Shown piece by piece: positions 32,093-41,525 of a DNA stretch of 64,000 nt. Where the stretch lies: assembly GCF_033126985.1 (NCBI RefSeq), contig NZ_AP024714.1, positions 124,001 through 188,000 on the forward strand. The letters are read 5' to 3'. The notes under the pieces were generated by a model. It was not told the origin of the DNA. It saw only the letters and a program-made list of their open reading frames with translations, and did not search any database. Both the position numbers and the translations under genes were made by a program. The number at the start of each line of letters is the position of its first letter. Positions within the stretch are counted from its first letter, which is position 1. This DNA comes from Methylomarinovum caldicuralii. GTDB taxonomy: Bacteria; Pseudomonadota; Gammaproteobacteria; Methylococcales; Methylothermaceae.

Positions 32093-34350
32093 CAGATGCC
32101 TCCGTAGTAATTGCCGTACTGGTAGCCGTAGCCGGCGCGGTCCACCTCTATGCGGTGCCGGTGCAGGCTGTCGAGGGCACCGCGCTGGGCATCGATCTCC
32201 ACCGTGAGGTGGCCGTTGAGCCGTCCGCCGGGCAGCGCGCTGTCGGCTGCCTCCTCGGGCCAGCCGTCGGTGGTCGCAGTGAGGCCCGCGCGCGTGCGCA
32301 GCAGCGTGCCGGCCTCGCCGTAGTAGCGGACGCGATAGGTCACGCCCGGCTCGGGGCCGATGTCGCCGTCGGTCTGGGCCACCAGGTAAGCGGTCTGCTG
32401 GGTGCGGTCGCGATGGGACCAGGCGAGCGTCACGGGCCCCACGATGGCGACTGGATAGGACGCGCCGTTGATGCGTACATTGCCCGGCGGGAACGGCAGG
32501 CCCTGCCGGCCCGTGAGGTTGAGGGTCGGCCCGCCGGTCACCGCGACCTTGTTGCCCACGTCCGTCACGGTGTGAGGCTCGAGCCAGACCCCGATGCTGG
32601 TCGCCGGGGCGCGAACGGTGCCGTCATACCCCGGCGAGGGTCCGGCGCCGATCAGCCAGGTGCCGGCCGTATGCGCCACAGGTACAGTATCGAGCACCGC
32701 CCGTTGCAGGGTGACGGTGCCCGCGGTCTCGTCTACCGCGAGCACTCCGACCGCCTCGGCGGCTTTGCCTGCGGTGGTGACCAGCCAGGCATAGTCGCAA
32801 TCGGCGAACAGGGCGGCGTCGGTCAGATCGGTGACCGCTACCGTCACGTCATCCACGGCCTGGGGCAGATCGGCGCCCAGCCGCGCGGCCGGACTGTAGC
32901 CGGCGGTGTTGCGATACTCAGCCGTACCCGCGGTGTCGCCGGAGTAGAGCCGCCACTCGCTCTGGGCCTGTCCATTGCGAACCGCCAGCGCGGCGACGTA
33001 GGTGTCGGTGTCCTCCACCACACCGAGCTCTGCCCGGCTCAGGGTGTGGGCCAGATCCCAGTACGTCGCCTCGATCGCCACGCTCATCGTCGGCACTTGT
33101 GCCGAGGTGTCGTCCGGCACCCAGTTGGTGTCGTTGTCGCCGATGATGGCGTTCTGCCCCAGTGCGAAGACGTCCTCCACGCAGGTGAGCGTCATGCTGT
33201 GGTCGGTGTGATCGCCCAGGTCGATGGCGCCTACCCGCAGCACCATCTCGGCGATGCCCAGTTCCGGCCAGTCGAGCACGATGACGTCCCCCGGTAGGGG
33301 TTGGCCTGAAGCGGAACTGTCACCACGGGGATTGATCTTCAGCTTGACCCGGGCCAGCGGTATCGAGAGCGAGCGCAGGTCGCGCAGGGCCACTTTTGCC
33401 GCCAGGGCGTCGTCGGTGATGCCCGGATAGTCCCGCTTTTCCGCTACCACGCCGCCCTGGGCCTCGATGTTGGCGAGGTTGTGGACGGTGAGCGACTTGG
33501 GCTTGCCGGTGTCCCGGTCGGTGTAGTTGACGGTCAGCTCGTTGACCGTCTCCGCCCAGTCAGGCCGCTCGAACGATTCCAGTGCGATGATGTTGTGCGG
33601 CCCGAAGTGGCGCGCGTTCCACAGGTCCGGCTCGCGGATAAGGCGCAGGGTGAACCGCCCGCTGGCGTCGATGACCAGCACACCGCCGATGTGGTCGAGC
33701 ACCTGCTGCACGAACTGCTCGATGGGCGATTGTCGGGTCCAGAGCAGGTTGAGGCCGAAGGACTCGTTGTAGAGCGTCCACGAGGCGGACGAGAAGCTGC
33801 CGGTGTCGATCATGTCGGGCGGGTAGCCCATTCCCCACCGGGTGTCGGTCAGACAGGCATAGAGGATGGCCGCCGGGTTCATGCCGTTGGCCAGTTGCAC
33901 CTGGTAGCTGCTGAACGGACTGGGCGCGGCCGGATCCCAGCCCGACAGGAACCGCCGCACCCGGGCCGCGATGGGTTTGAGGTAAGGGTTGTTGGCAGCC
34001 AGGTAGCACTTGCGCAGCACCAGCCCCACCACGCCGCGGAAGGCCGGCACGGTGCCGCCGCCGGCCATGCGGGACTGCAGGTAGTCGTTGGCCGTCTGGG
34101 TCGCCTCGCCCAGCAGCACGTCGATGGCGCCGCTGATACCGCCCTCGCGCTTCTCACCGCCGAACAGGTTGGGCCGGTCGATCTGCAAGCGCTTCGGATT
34201 GCTGCCCGCCACGCTGCCGCTCCAGAAAGTGCGCCCCTGCATGCGCAGCTCGGTGATGTCGTCCACCGGACCGTGGCAGAGCACCAGGTGCATGCCCATG
34301 TAGTAGCGGTAGCCGACGATCTGCTTGCTGCCGCCGCTGCTACCGCCCAT
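32092..34350 (-). CDS. Tail tip / host-specificity protein (gpJ-like)
   Basis: 752 residues. The N-terminus (KQIVGYRYYMGMHLVLCHGPVD) and the tail-hub region (EQFVQQVLDHIGGVLVIDASG, then LRLIREPD) match the central tail-tip proteins of siphophages; fibronectin-like beta-rich C-terminal modules follow. Contacts the host receptor and forms the tail tip. Last large tail gene, preceded by two small assembly genes in overlapping frames. Confidence 0.75.
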   Translation of the reverse strand: MGGSSGGSKQIVGYRYYMGMHLVLCHGPVDDITELRMQGRTFWSGSVAGSNPKRLQIDRPNLFGGEKREGGISGAIDVLLGEATQTANDYLQSRMAGGGTVPAFRGVVGLVLRKCYLAANNPYLKPIAARVRRFLSGWDPAAPSPFSSYQVQLANGMNPAAILYACLTDTRWGMGYPPDMIDTGSFSSASWTLYNESFGLNLLWTRQSPIEQFVQQVLDHIGGVLVIDASGRFTLRLIREPDLWNARHFGPHNIIALESFERPDWAETVNELTVNYTDRDTGKPKSLTVHNLANIEAQGGVVAEKRDYPGITDDALAAKVALRDLRSLSIPLARVKLKINPRGDSSASGQPLPGDVIVLDWPELGIAEMVLRVGAIDLGDHTDHSMTLTCVEDVFALGQNAIIGDNDTNWVPDDTSAQVPTMSVAIEATYWDLAHTLSRAELGVVEDTDTYVAALAVRNGQAQSEWRLYSGDTAGTAEYRNTAGYSPAARLGADLPQAVDDVTVAVTDLTDAALFADCDYAWLVTTAGKAAEAVGVLAVDETAGTVTLQRAVLDTVPVAHTAGTWLIGAGPSPGYDGTVRAPATSIGVWLEPHTVTDVGNKVAVTGGPTLNLTGRQGLPFPPGNVRINGASYPVAIVGPVTLAWSHRDRTQQTAYLVAQTDGDIGPEPGVTYRVRYYGEAGTLLRTRAGLTATTDGWPEEAADSALPGGRLNGHLTVEIDAQRGALDSLHRHRIEVDRAGYGYQYGNYYGGI

Positions 34351-34540
34351 CGCGCCTCCTGCGGGCCGTCTCCACCGCGCGCACGGCCATGGCGTCGCGG
34401 GTTTCGATCAGGCGGGCGGCCTCCACGCCTTCTTTCAGGAACCGGTGCCAGTCGATGCCGTGTTGCTTGCACCAGAGCCGCGCGCCGGGGATGCACAGCC
34501 CGGCGAGGCGCACGTCCTCGATGGTGACGATCAGGCTCAC
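34340..34540 (-). CDS. Small conserved phage protein
   Basis: 66 residues, charged. MSLIVTIEDVRLAGLCIPGA followed by WCKQHGIDWHRFLKEGV. It occurs between tail-hub genes in related prophages; function unknown. Overlaps both neighbours by 4-11 bases, which supports translation. Confidence 0.65.
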   Translation of the reverse strand: MSLIVTIEDVRLAGLCIPGARLWCKQHGIDWHRFLKEGVEAARLIETRDAMAVRAVETARRRRDGR

Positions 34541-34770
34541 TTCTTGCCGCCTCCGCCGGAGTAGATGGGCTGTGCTTCGCTGTCGCCGTACCAGACCACG
34601 TTGGGTGCCTCGATCAGCACCTCACCGAATACCACCGGGATGGGCACGCCTTCCTCGGCCACCGGCGCGCTGAAGTCGCTGGCGGGTTTGGCGTTCTCGA
34701 CCCGCGGCTTGGGCGTGAGCGCGATCTGGATCAGCGCCGAGACGACGAACAAGACCAGCTGTACCCACAT
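34537..34770 (-). CDS. Small phage tail-tip assembly protein with one TM segment
   Basis: 77 residues. N-terminal hydrophobic segment (VQLVLFVVSALIQIAL), then VPIPVVFGEVLIEAPNVVWYGD, a pattern common to small proteins preceding the gpJ-like hub. Glycine-rich end (YSGGGGKK). Function unknown. Confidence 0.65.
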   Translation of the reverse strand: MWVQLVLFVVSALIQIALTPKPRVENAKPASDFSAPVAEEGVPIPVVFGEVLIEAPNVVWYGDSEAQPIYSGGGGKK

Positions 34771-34782
34771 GGGATTGCCTTC

Positions 34783-35622
34783 TCAATATGCGCTTTCGTT
34801 GAACGGGTTCTTGCGCGGGATCCAGGGGAACCCGCCGAAGTTGTCGGCGTTGCCGAAGCGGCTCTGGCAGGTCTGCAGGGTGTGGTCGCAGCCGGCGTAG
34901 AGGTTGACCGTCTCGCCCGGATGCAGCGGCGCCGGATAGATCAGGGTGATGCCCGATCCGTAATAGTCGCTGTGCTCGATCATGTGCCGGGTATCGTCGG
35001 CGCGCTCCAGATAGCCGCCCGCAAAGCGGTCCGGCGGGAAGCTCGCCCCTTCGAACCAAATGAGCCGTCCGTCCACCTGCGACACGGTGAAGGATTCAGC
35101 CACCGGCGTCGCCCGGCACTCGGCGCCGTAGAGCACGTGCGGACAGCGCCGGGCATAGAGCCGGCGCAAGCCCAGCCGCTTGAGGCTGATGCTGGCCGGC
35201 TCGCAACGGATGCGCGCCTCCCGCTCCTCGAAGATCACCTGCAGCACCCGCCCGGTCCAGACCAGTGCCCAGCCCCAGTCGCTGCCGAAGCGGCGGTAGA
35301 TGCTCACGCCCATGGGTTGCGGCTGCGGCGCGCCGCGATAGTCCCGCACCAGGTCCAGGTCCCGCGGACAGCGCAGGTCGATGGAGCGCCGGCCGGCCTC
35401 CGGGCCCAGCCCGAGACTGCCTCGCGAGATGGCCGCGGGCCGATAGGTCCGGTCGCCGTTCCAGTCCACGTTGGCCACCACCTCGCGGCTGGCCGAGGTG
35501 TAGTACCAGGCAGTGGTTCCCCGGGTGAAGCGGTAGAGCTCGGTGACGTCGTCGGTGTAGCAGTGGAAGCCGGGGCCGGACGGGATCTCGCCGCCCGGCG
35601 GCCGGCCGATCGGGATCGGCAT
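34783..35622 (-). CDS. Phage BR0599 / DUF2163-family tail protein
   Basis: 279 residues. The C-terminal signature is clear: YAGCDHTLQTCQSRFGN followed by NFGGFPWIPRKNPF, with CPHVLYGAEC upstream; these Cys residues are conserved in the BR0599 domain. Belongs to the tail hub next to the gpJ-like protein. Confidence 0.85.
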   Translation of the reverse strand: MPIPIGRPPGGEIPSGPGFHCYTDDVTELYRFTRGTTAWYYTSASREVVANVDWNGDRTYRPAAISRGSLGLGPEAGRRSIDLRCPRDLDLVRDYRGAPQPQPMGVSIYRRFGSDWGWALVWTGRVLQVIFEEREARIRCEPASISLKRLGLRRLYARRCPHVLYGAECRATPVAESFTVSQVDGRLIWFEGASFPPDRFAGGYLERADDTRHMIEHSDYYGSGITLIYPAPLHPGETVNLYAGCDHTLQTCQSRFGNADNFGGFPWIPRKNPFNESAY

Positions 35623-35637
35623 CGTCTGTGGTTCCTG

Positions 35638-37131
35638 TCAGAACGGAATGTCCCCGCCGCCACGCAGGTAGGGATGGCAGCGCGCCAGGGTCATGAACCG
35701 CGCGGCCACTTCCAGCACCTCATTGGTGTGCCAGGTGAACTCCACCCGGTCCTGGTCGAGCCGGGCGAAGTGCAAAGGCGTGACGGGCGTGCCCACCGGC
35801 ACGTCCACCGGCAGCGGATCGGCCAGCAGCAAACGCGCCTTGGTCTCTGACTCGGCCTCCAACCGCGAGATGCGCACAGCCACCGGCGGCTGGCCCGCAG
35901 GTCGGATCAGCAGTCCCAGCCCGGGGTCTTCCCAGTGCCAGGGCAGCCGGGCCCGGCGCAGCAGCAAATAGTCGTCCCCGGCCATGGCTGTCTGCGCCAA
36001 CGCCAGCCCCGTGAACTCGTCCGGCAGCCAGACGGGGTTGAGGCGTCCGGCCAGATACTCGAACAGTCCCAGCAGCCGGTTGGTGGCCGACTGGCCCGCC
36101 GCCAGCCAGCGGCGGCTGAGGATGCGGGAGGGTCGATCATCGACCCGTCGGATCCACGGCCGGCCGAGACGGTTGTCGATCCGCTCGATCCGTGCCTGGT
36201 ACTCGATGGAGGGCTCCGGCTGCCACTGCTCGGCATCATGGATGACCGGCACGCTCTCGAGGGTGAGTTCCGGGGTGAAAGGCCATTCCCACACCCGCTC
36301 ATCGAGCCGGATCTCGACCGGCTGCGAGGTCACTGCGGCACAGTGGCGCCGGGCGGTGGTGGCATCAGGAATAACGCCCCGTACCAGCGGCGCGAAGGTC
36401 GAACCGGCTTCCACCGGTCGGGCCAAGGGCAGCGTCAGGTTCGCCAGCTTCTGTGCGGTGTCGAAACCGGTGACCATAACCTGCTGCACGTCACCGTCGG
36501 GCGCCCGGATCAGCGCCGGTCCCTGGCCCCAGCTATCCAGCGCCTCGGTCTGGATGGCGCGCATCAGGGGCTCGGTCACCGCATCGAGCGGGACGGTCGT
36601 GCTGCCTGCGGCCGCGTTTGCTGTCACCCGGCGGGCCACCGGCCAGACCGGAAACAACGCCTCGCGGCCCTGGTGCCCGGTGAGCCAGGCATCCAGGCCG
36701 ATGGCCCCGGCATCCCAGGCCGTGACCAGCATCTCCACGGCCCGGCGCGGATGGCGGCGCAGACGGATGCGCGACTCGGTGCCGTCGCGCGAACGCAGGA
36801 TCTGGGTCTTCCACTCCCACCGCTCCACCCAGGGCTGCGACCAGTCGTGCCGGAAGGCGAAGATCCCCCGCGGCGGCGGCTCGCGCCAGACCACCTCGAT
36901 GAGGGTGGCGAGCAGCGCAACGGGTGGATCCGGCCGGGCCGTGGCCTCCGCGTCGAGGGCATCGACCTGAGCCAGCGGATCGGGCCGGACCGCGGGCTCG
37001 ACGACCTGCTGAAGCAGATCCGACGGCGGCAGCGGCCGTGCCGCCGGTTCCAGCAGCGCCTGATCGAGTTCGGTTCCGGCTACCCCCTTGCTCGCCGGCT
37101 CGATCGCGACCTGATCGACCTGCGCGGCCAT
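35638..37131 (-). CDS. Phage tail protein, unassigned
   Basis: 497 residues. The first 85 residues are a Pro/Asp/Ala-rich low-complexity stretch (ARPLPPSDLLQQVVEPAVRP); the rest is folded and resembles phage minor tail proteins with FRHDWSQPWVERWEWKT and a C-terminal VEFTWHTNEVLEVAARF. Placed between a minor tail gene and the BR0599 gene. Function not identified. Confidence 0.6.
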   Translation of the reverse strand: MAAQVDQVAIEPASKGVAGTELDQALLEPAARPLPPSDLLQQVVEPAVRPDPLAQVDALDAEATARPDPPVALLATLIEVVWREPPPRGIFAFRHDWSQPWVERWEWKTQILRSRDGTESRIRLRRHPRRAVEMLVTAWDAGAIGLDAWLTGHQGREALFPVWPVARRVTANAAAGSTTVPLDAVTEPLMRAIQTEALDSWGQGPALIRAPDGDVQQVMVTGFDTAQKLANLTLPLARPVEAGSTFAPLVRGVIPDATTARRHCAAVTSQPVEIRLDERVWEWPFTPELTLESVPVIHDAEQWQPEPSIEYQARIERIDNRLGRPWIRRVDDRPSRILSRRWLAAGQSATNRLLGLFEYLAGRLNPVWLPDEFTGLALAQTAMAGDDYLLLRRARLPWHWEDPGLGLLIRPAGQPPVAVRISRLEAESETKARLLLADPLPVDVPVGTPVTPLHFARLDQDRVEFTWHTNEVLEVAARFMTLARCHPYLRGGGDIPF

Positions 37132-37385
37132 TTAGCCCGGAACCTTTGCCAGCATCCCGAGAGCCTGCGGAATTCGCAGCCGCTGGGGCGACGATGTGGA
37201 GCGAAGGCGATAGCCATAGCTATCGGCTGAGCGAACATCAAGCACCAGCGAGCGAGAAACCGCAGGAATTGGGATAGGACAGCGCCGTCCACTCGGCATG
37301 TTTGACAGATGACTGCATGCACTCATTGCTGTACCGCTTGCAAGTTATGGATACCGGCGCTGTCCGGCTGGTGAAGGTTCCGGGC
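37132..37385. other. Gap in the prophage tail operon
   Basis: 254 bp without a convincing gene although the operon is otherwise gapless. It includes a small palindrome, GATAGCCATAGCTATC, near 37210-37225. It may be a remnant of a lost gene or an inserted intergenic repeat. Confidence 0.45.
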
Positions 37386-38417
37386 TCATCCCTTCTCCAC
37401 CCCGAACTCGGCGGCGTTCAGTTCCGTCTCCGTCCAGTCGACGCCCGCGGCAGTCTGCTCGAACACCGTGGTCAGATAGGTGGGATCGGTGGTCAGCGCC
37501 TGCGCCGCGCCGGTGGCCACCGTGGCGCCGGACTGGGTCAGGGCCTTGAGGGTGCCGGCGCCGGCGTCGGTCTTCTTCGCCAGGGCCGTGACCTGCACCC
37601 CCAGCACCGTGGGCGTGTTCATCGCCGGCAGCGGCTCGAAGGCGTAGCTGTCCCGGTCGCCCGTGTTGGCGGCGGTCACATAGTCGCTGTGATCGGGCAG
37701 CGGCTCGTCGACCATCTCCCAGTTATGCCCCGCACCCGAGGGCGTCCACTGGCTGAAGCTGCCGGCCCCGGTCGGATGCAGGGCGTCGATGCGCACGTCG
37801 CCCAGGTAGTCGTTGTTGCGGGTGCCCGAACCGTCGGCCAGATAGAAGTCGTCGAACAGCAGCTCCACCGGGTACGGCTGGTCGGCCCAGCAGACACCGC
37901 CGGCGACCAGGTTGCCGCCGGTAGCGATGTTCTGGCCGCTGATCGTCAGCCAGGTCTGACTGTTGACCCGCAGCTCCAGCAGCCCGGTGCCGTTGCCCTC
38001 CACCACCTTCAGCTCGAGGTGGTTCCAGGTCTGGGCCGAGATGGCCCGCAGGGACTGGCCCGTCGGGAATCCGCCCTGGCCGATGCCCAGCAGCCCGATG
38101 GCATTGACCGACACCTCGTAGCGCTGGTTGCCGGCGGTGCGCACGAACAGCAGCGGAAAGCGGTCCGGCGGCAGCAGATCGAGACGGAAGGCGCAGCCGA
38201 GGATGATCCGGCTCACGCCGTAGCCGATCTCTCGCACCATGGCCACGCCCTGGGTATTGGCGGGAAAGCGAAGCGCGGACGAGGCACTCCGGCGTCCGGG
38301 AACCCGCTCGCACTGGGGCGCGTACTGGGCCTTGGCGTAACCGTAGTTGGGCACGCCGTCGGGCTTGAGGGCCTGGGGATCGAAGTGATCGAAGCCGTCG
38401 ACGAACAACAGTGCCAT
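37386..38417 (-). CDS. Phage minor tail protein with lectin-like fold
   Basis: 343 residues from the ATG at 38417, one base after the tape-measure stop. MALLFVDGFDHF and the beta-rich pattern up to about residue 200 (WNHLELKVVEGNGTGLLELR, LFDDFYLADGSG) look like a concanavalin/LamG-type domain found in phage tail proteins. A longer open frame extends upstream but covers the tape-measure gene. Confidence 0.6.
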   Translation of the reverse strand: MALLFVDGFDHFDPQALKPDGVPNYGYAKAQYAPQCERVPGRRSASSALRFPANTQGVAMVREIGYGVSRIILGCAFRLDLLPPDRFPLLFVRTAGNQRYEVSVNAIGLLGIGQGGFPTGQSLRAISAQTWNHLELKVVEGNGTGLLELRVNSQTWLTISGQNIATGGNLVAGGVCWADQPYPVELLFDDFYLADGSGTRNNDYLGDVRIDALHPTGAGSFSQWTPSGAGHNWEMVDEPLPDHSDYVTAANTGDRDSYAFEPLPAMNTPTVLGVQVTALAKKTDAGAGTLKALTQSGATVATGAAQALTTDPTYLTTVFEQTAAGVDWTETELNAAEFGVEKG

Positions 38418-38418
38418 G

Positions 38419-39390
38419 TCAGCCTCCCAGATATTGCCGGACGGTGGCGGCGTTGCGCCGGATGACGTTGGTGATGACCTGCTCGCCCGCGGGCGTGGCC
38501 AGGAAGTCGCCCACCAGCGACTCGTCCACGGCGTTGACCACCCGGACGTTGACCTGGGGCTTCTCCTGGCCTCTCGCACCCGGCACCAGCCCGCCCGTGG
38601 AAAAAGCAAGACTTGGCCCCCGCCAGCGTGGCGCGAAGGCCCCGCCGTTGATCGCGTCCAGAAAGGCCACGCCCACTTTCTTCACCGAGGCGGCATTGAT
38701 CACGTACTCGCCGGCGGAAAGCCGCGCCGGTATGGAGTCGGAGGTGGACGTGCCGGGGCCGGTGACATAGCCGCCGGTGGCAAAACCCTTGAATAAGGCG
38801 CCAGTGAGCCCACCGATGCTACCGCTCAGCCCCCCGAACAGCGACTGGGCCAGCTTTTGCGCGGCGATGCGGTTGATCGAGGCGATGACCGATCGGGCGA
38901 AGTCGCGGAACGCCTCCTTGGCCGACTTGGCGCCGGAGCCGATTCTCTCGAACATGGTGGCGAAGGCGTCCTGGACCTGACCCTTGACCCGAACGCCCAC
39001 CTCATCGACCACGAGCCTGGTCCGGGCCAGCTCGTTCTTCCACGCCTGCACCCGGGCGACCGCCTCCGGGCCGATGGCCCGTGCCGCCTGTTCCATGAGC
39101 GGCAGCAGTTTTTCCATCTCGGTGGCGGATTGCCGCTGGAGACGGACGATCTGCTCGCGCGCCTGGGCCTCGGTGAGCAGTCCCGCTTGCTGCTGGATGC
39201 GGATGGCCTCCTGCGCGTTGCGCATCCGCTCGGCGGTCAAGCGCCACTTCAACTCCAGGGCGTCGAGGTTGGCTTGTGCTGCCTTGACGTCGACCAGCCA
39301 CTTGGCCGAGGTCTCGTCGAGGTCGAGGCGCTCCCCGGGCGAACGGCGCTTGCCGGCATGGGTATGCGGTTTCAACAGTTCGATCTTCAT
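38419..39390 (-). CDS. Tape-measure C-terminus fused to a small phage protein (deletion product)
   Basis: 323 residues. Residues 1 to about 34 (MKIELLKPHTHAGK...ETSAKWLVD) match the start of a small stand-alone protein usually encoded after the head-tail genes. From about residue 35 it is the end of a tape-measure protein: a coiled-coil stretch (EAIRIQQQAGLLTEAQARE), then SIPARLSAGEYVINAASVKK and FSTGGLVPG. Genes normally between them (major tail protein, assembly chaperones, most of the tape measure) are gone. The fusion is in frame, so a protein can be made, but a normal tail cannot. Confidence 0.8.
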   Translation of the reverse strand: MKIELLKPHTHAGKRRSPGERLDLDETSAKWLVDVKAAQANLDALELKWRLTAERMRNAQEAIRIQQQAGLLTEAQAREQIVRLQRQSATEMEKLLPLMEQAARAIGPEAVARVQAWKNELARTRLVVDEVGVRVKGQVQDAFATMFERIGSGAKSAKEAFRDFARSVIASINRIAAQKLAQSLFGGLSGSIGGLTGALFKGFATGGYVTGPGTSTSDSIPARLSAGEYVINAASVKKVGVAFLDAINGGAFAPRWRGPSLAFSTGGLVPGARGQEKPQVNVRVVNAVDESLVGDFLATPAGEQVITNVIRRNAATVRQYLGG

Positions 39391-39396
39391 GGGGTT

Positions 39397-39840
39397 TCAT
39401 CCTCGCTGGGTGAGATCATGGGCACGGGTGCGGTAGCGGATCGCGTAGCGGGCGGGGATGGCGGCCACAACGCTATCTGCGTCCTCCACCTCCCACTCGC
39501 AGTCGAGCTCGAGTACGGCCAGCGCGAGCCCGTTCAGGCCCGGGTCGTCCATGAGCGCCGCATGGGCCGCGACCAGCAGCGCGTCGGCCTCGGTCTCGGG
39601 CGCCGCCGGCGGTACCGCACGGGCCAGCGCCACCACCCGGATCACCAGCTCCCGCTCGACCCGGTCGTTGGGCCGGTCGATTACCTCGTCGCTCTCGGGG
39701 AAGACGACCACCGCGGGCGCCTGCTCGCGGGTCAGCGCCACGGTGGGCGAACGGTGCACCTCGGCGCCCAGAGGCGCGAGACTCGCGGCAATACGGCTCA
39801 CCGCCGCTTGCAGGATCTGCTCGCGGATGGAATTGGGCAT
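39397..39840 (-). CDS. Tail terminator-like protein (gpU type)
   Basis: 147 residues. REQILQAAVSRIAASLAPLG at the N-terminus and a beta-rich core (RELVIRVVALARAV) followed by ALAVLELDCEWEVED resemble minor tail protein U/terminator families. Position after the FII-like gene fits. Confidence 0.6.
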   Translation of the reverse strand: MPNSIREQILQAAVSRIAASLAPLGAEVHRSPTVALTREQAPAVVVFPESDEVIDRPNDRVERELVIRVVALARAVPPAAPETEADALLVAAHAALMDDPGLNGLALAVLELDCEWEVEDADSVVAAIPARYAIRYRTRAHDLTQRG

Positions 39841-39847
39841 GGCGGGT

Positions 39848-40129
39848 TCAGAGACGGGTCAGCGTGGCCCGGCGTTCGGTTCCATCGCCGAGGGCGTGGA
39901 CCTCGCGCACCTGGTAGGCGCGGCCAGCGATCTGCACCGTGTGCCCGGCGGCAAGACCCGGCAGGCGCGATGCCGGGTAGCGGATGGCGTACTCGGTGGA
40001 GAGCGCGAGCCCGTCGAGCACGGGCTCGTCCGGAGCCCGGAACTCGGCCATGACGGCCGCGCCGCCGACGATCACCTCGGTGAGCAGGCCGGCGGCACTT
40101 GCCGCGTCATACAGCGACTCGAGATCCAC
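39848..40129 (-). CDS. Head-tail joining protein (FII-like)
   Basis: 93 residues with the small beta-barrel pattern (AVMAEFRAPDEPVLDGLALS, then GHTVQIAGRAYQVREVHA) and lambda FII-like position directly after the capsid gene. Connects head and tail. Confidence 0.6.
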   Translation of the reverse strand: MDLESLYDAASAAGLLTEVIVGGAAVMAEFRAPDEPVLDGLALSTEYAIRYPASRLPGLAAGHTVQIAGRAYQVREVHALGDGTERRATLTRL

Positions 40130-40136
40130 GGTCAGC

Positions 40137-41144
40137 TTAGGCCACCACTTTGACTAATACTCCAGGGCGGTGGCACATGGGCAACGGATTGCTCTGGGTG
40201 TGCAGGTCGGTGCCGCGGTCGAACTTGCGGGGCTCCTGCTTGGCGTACAGCGGCCGGCCGAGGGTGTTGGCGGTCTCGTTGAAGTCCGCCGGCGCGAAAT
40301 AGGTGGCGAAGGTGTCCACCGTGCCGAGCGGGAAGCAGTGTCCTTCGCCCGCGGCGATGAAGCGGCGGGTGTTGCCGTCGGCGTCCACCGCCTGGCCGCG
40401 GTACTCCTCGAAGGTGATGCCGGCGAAGGTGAAGCCCGCGCGCATGTCGGTGCGCAGGGCCGCGCCGTCCTGCCAGCGCTCGTAGGCCTTCTCCACCTTG
40501 GGGTGCGAGGTGAGCGCGTCGAAGAACTCCTCGGAGACCAGGCAGTGGATGCCGGTCATGCGCTCGCCCTTGAGGTTGTCCTCGAGATGGCGCTTGATGG
40601 CGAGGCACTTCTTCTTGACGTCGGTGTTGGCGTTGCCCAGGTTGAAGTTGACCACCTTCGGGGTGATGCCGAACTCCTGGTACAGGTCGTAGAGCGTGGA
40701 GCCGTCGGCGTCCAGGATCACGCCCTTGAGCGCCCCCATGCGCAGATGCTCGAGGGTGATGGCGTGCTTGTTGCGCATGGTCTGCAGATGCTCGGCCATT
40801 ACCTGGGCGATCGTCTGCACCTCGGACTCGGCGCCGAAGGCGCGTACGCCCTGGACCTCCTCGGGGAGCACCACGTCGTCTTGGGGGATGTGCGGGATGG
40901 TGAAGGTGCGAAGGGCCCGCTTGCCGCGCTTGCCCACGGTGCCCGGGGCGCCCACCGGCAGGGTCGGCAGCAGGGTCAGCACGCCGTTCTTCTCCTCCAC
41001 CGCGATGGAGCGGAAGCGCACCGGCTTCTCGGGCATCAGGCCCATCTGCTCCAACCGGCCGTAGTTGTTGGGCAGCAGGTTGATGGCGGCGGTCAGCGCC
41101 GTCATCGAGAAGGCCGGCGACTCGAAGGGATTGTTCATGGCCAT
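40137..41144 (-). CDS. Major capsid protein, lambda gpE family
   Basis: 335 residues from the ATG at 41144. Characteristic E-family segments: FSMTALTAAINLLPNNYGR, VLPEEVQGVRAFG, MRNKHAITLEHLRMGALKG and the C-terminal RGTDLHTQSNPLPMCHRPGVL. HK97-fold shell protein. Three bases after the decoration gene. Confidence 0.9.
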   Translation of the reverse strand: MAMNNPFESPAFSMTALTAAINLLPNNYGRLEQMGLMPEKPVRFRSIAVEEKNGVLTLLPTLPVGAPGTVGKRGKRALRTFTIPHIPQDDVVLPEEVQGVRAFGAESEVQTIAQVMAEHLQTMRNKHAITLEHLRMGALKGVILDADGSTLYDLYQEFGITPKVVNFNLGNANTDVKKKCLAIKRHLEDNLKGERMTGIHCLVSEEFFDALTSHPKVEKAYERWQDGAALRTDMRAGFTFAGITFEEYRGQAVDADGNTRRFIAAGEGHCFPLGTVDTFATYFAPADFNETANTLGRPLYAKQEPRKFDRGTDLHTQSNPLPMCHRPGVLVKVVA

Positions 41145-41146
41145 GG

Positions 41147-41524
41147 TCAGACTCCTTTGCGAACGAGGATGCCGATGGCCTTGAGCTGGGCTACGGCAGC
41201 GGCCTTCTCGGCGTTGGTGATCCCGGCGGGCCACACGAGGGCGTGATCGGCGACGATGGCGTGGCGGGCGAGCAGAATGCCGTCGTCGCGATCGCCGGCG
41301 GTGGCGTCCACCGGCTGCAACAAGATGCCGGCGGCGGTCTGGCTGCCGTCGGTGGCCGCCGGATCCAGCGCCTTCACCTTGCCGGTGGCGGAGACGATGC
41401 CCACCACCGCGCCCAGGGCGAGGTTCTGGCCTGCCAAAACGGTGGCCTGGTCGCGGGAATAGAGATTGGGGGCCTCGTACTTGAGCAGGTCCCCGAGGTT
41501 CATGCCTTCGGTGATCACGGGCAT
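41147..41524 (-). CDS. Head decoration protein, lambda gpD family
   Basis: 125 residues. SRDQATVLAGQNLALGAVVG and GILLQPVDATAGDRDDGILLARHAIV match the gpD fold that caps the capsid trimers. Order S49 protease, gpD, gpE as in lambda-type heads. Confidence 0.85.
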   Translation of the reverse strand: MPVITEGMNLGDLLKYEAPNLYSRDQATVLAGQNLALGAVVGIVSATGKVKALDPAATDGSQTAAGILLQPVDATAGDRDDGILLARHAIVADHALVWPAGITNAEKAAAVAQLKAIGILVRKGV

Positions 41525-41525
41525 C

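Noticed and set aside
33481-34527. 348-codon plus-strand frame opposite the tail-tip gene
   Set aside because: Antisense shadow; the minus-strand tail-tip gene has family motifs and overlapping neighbours.
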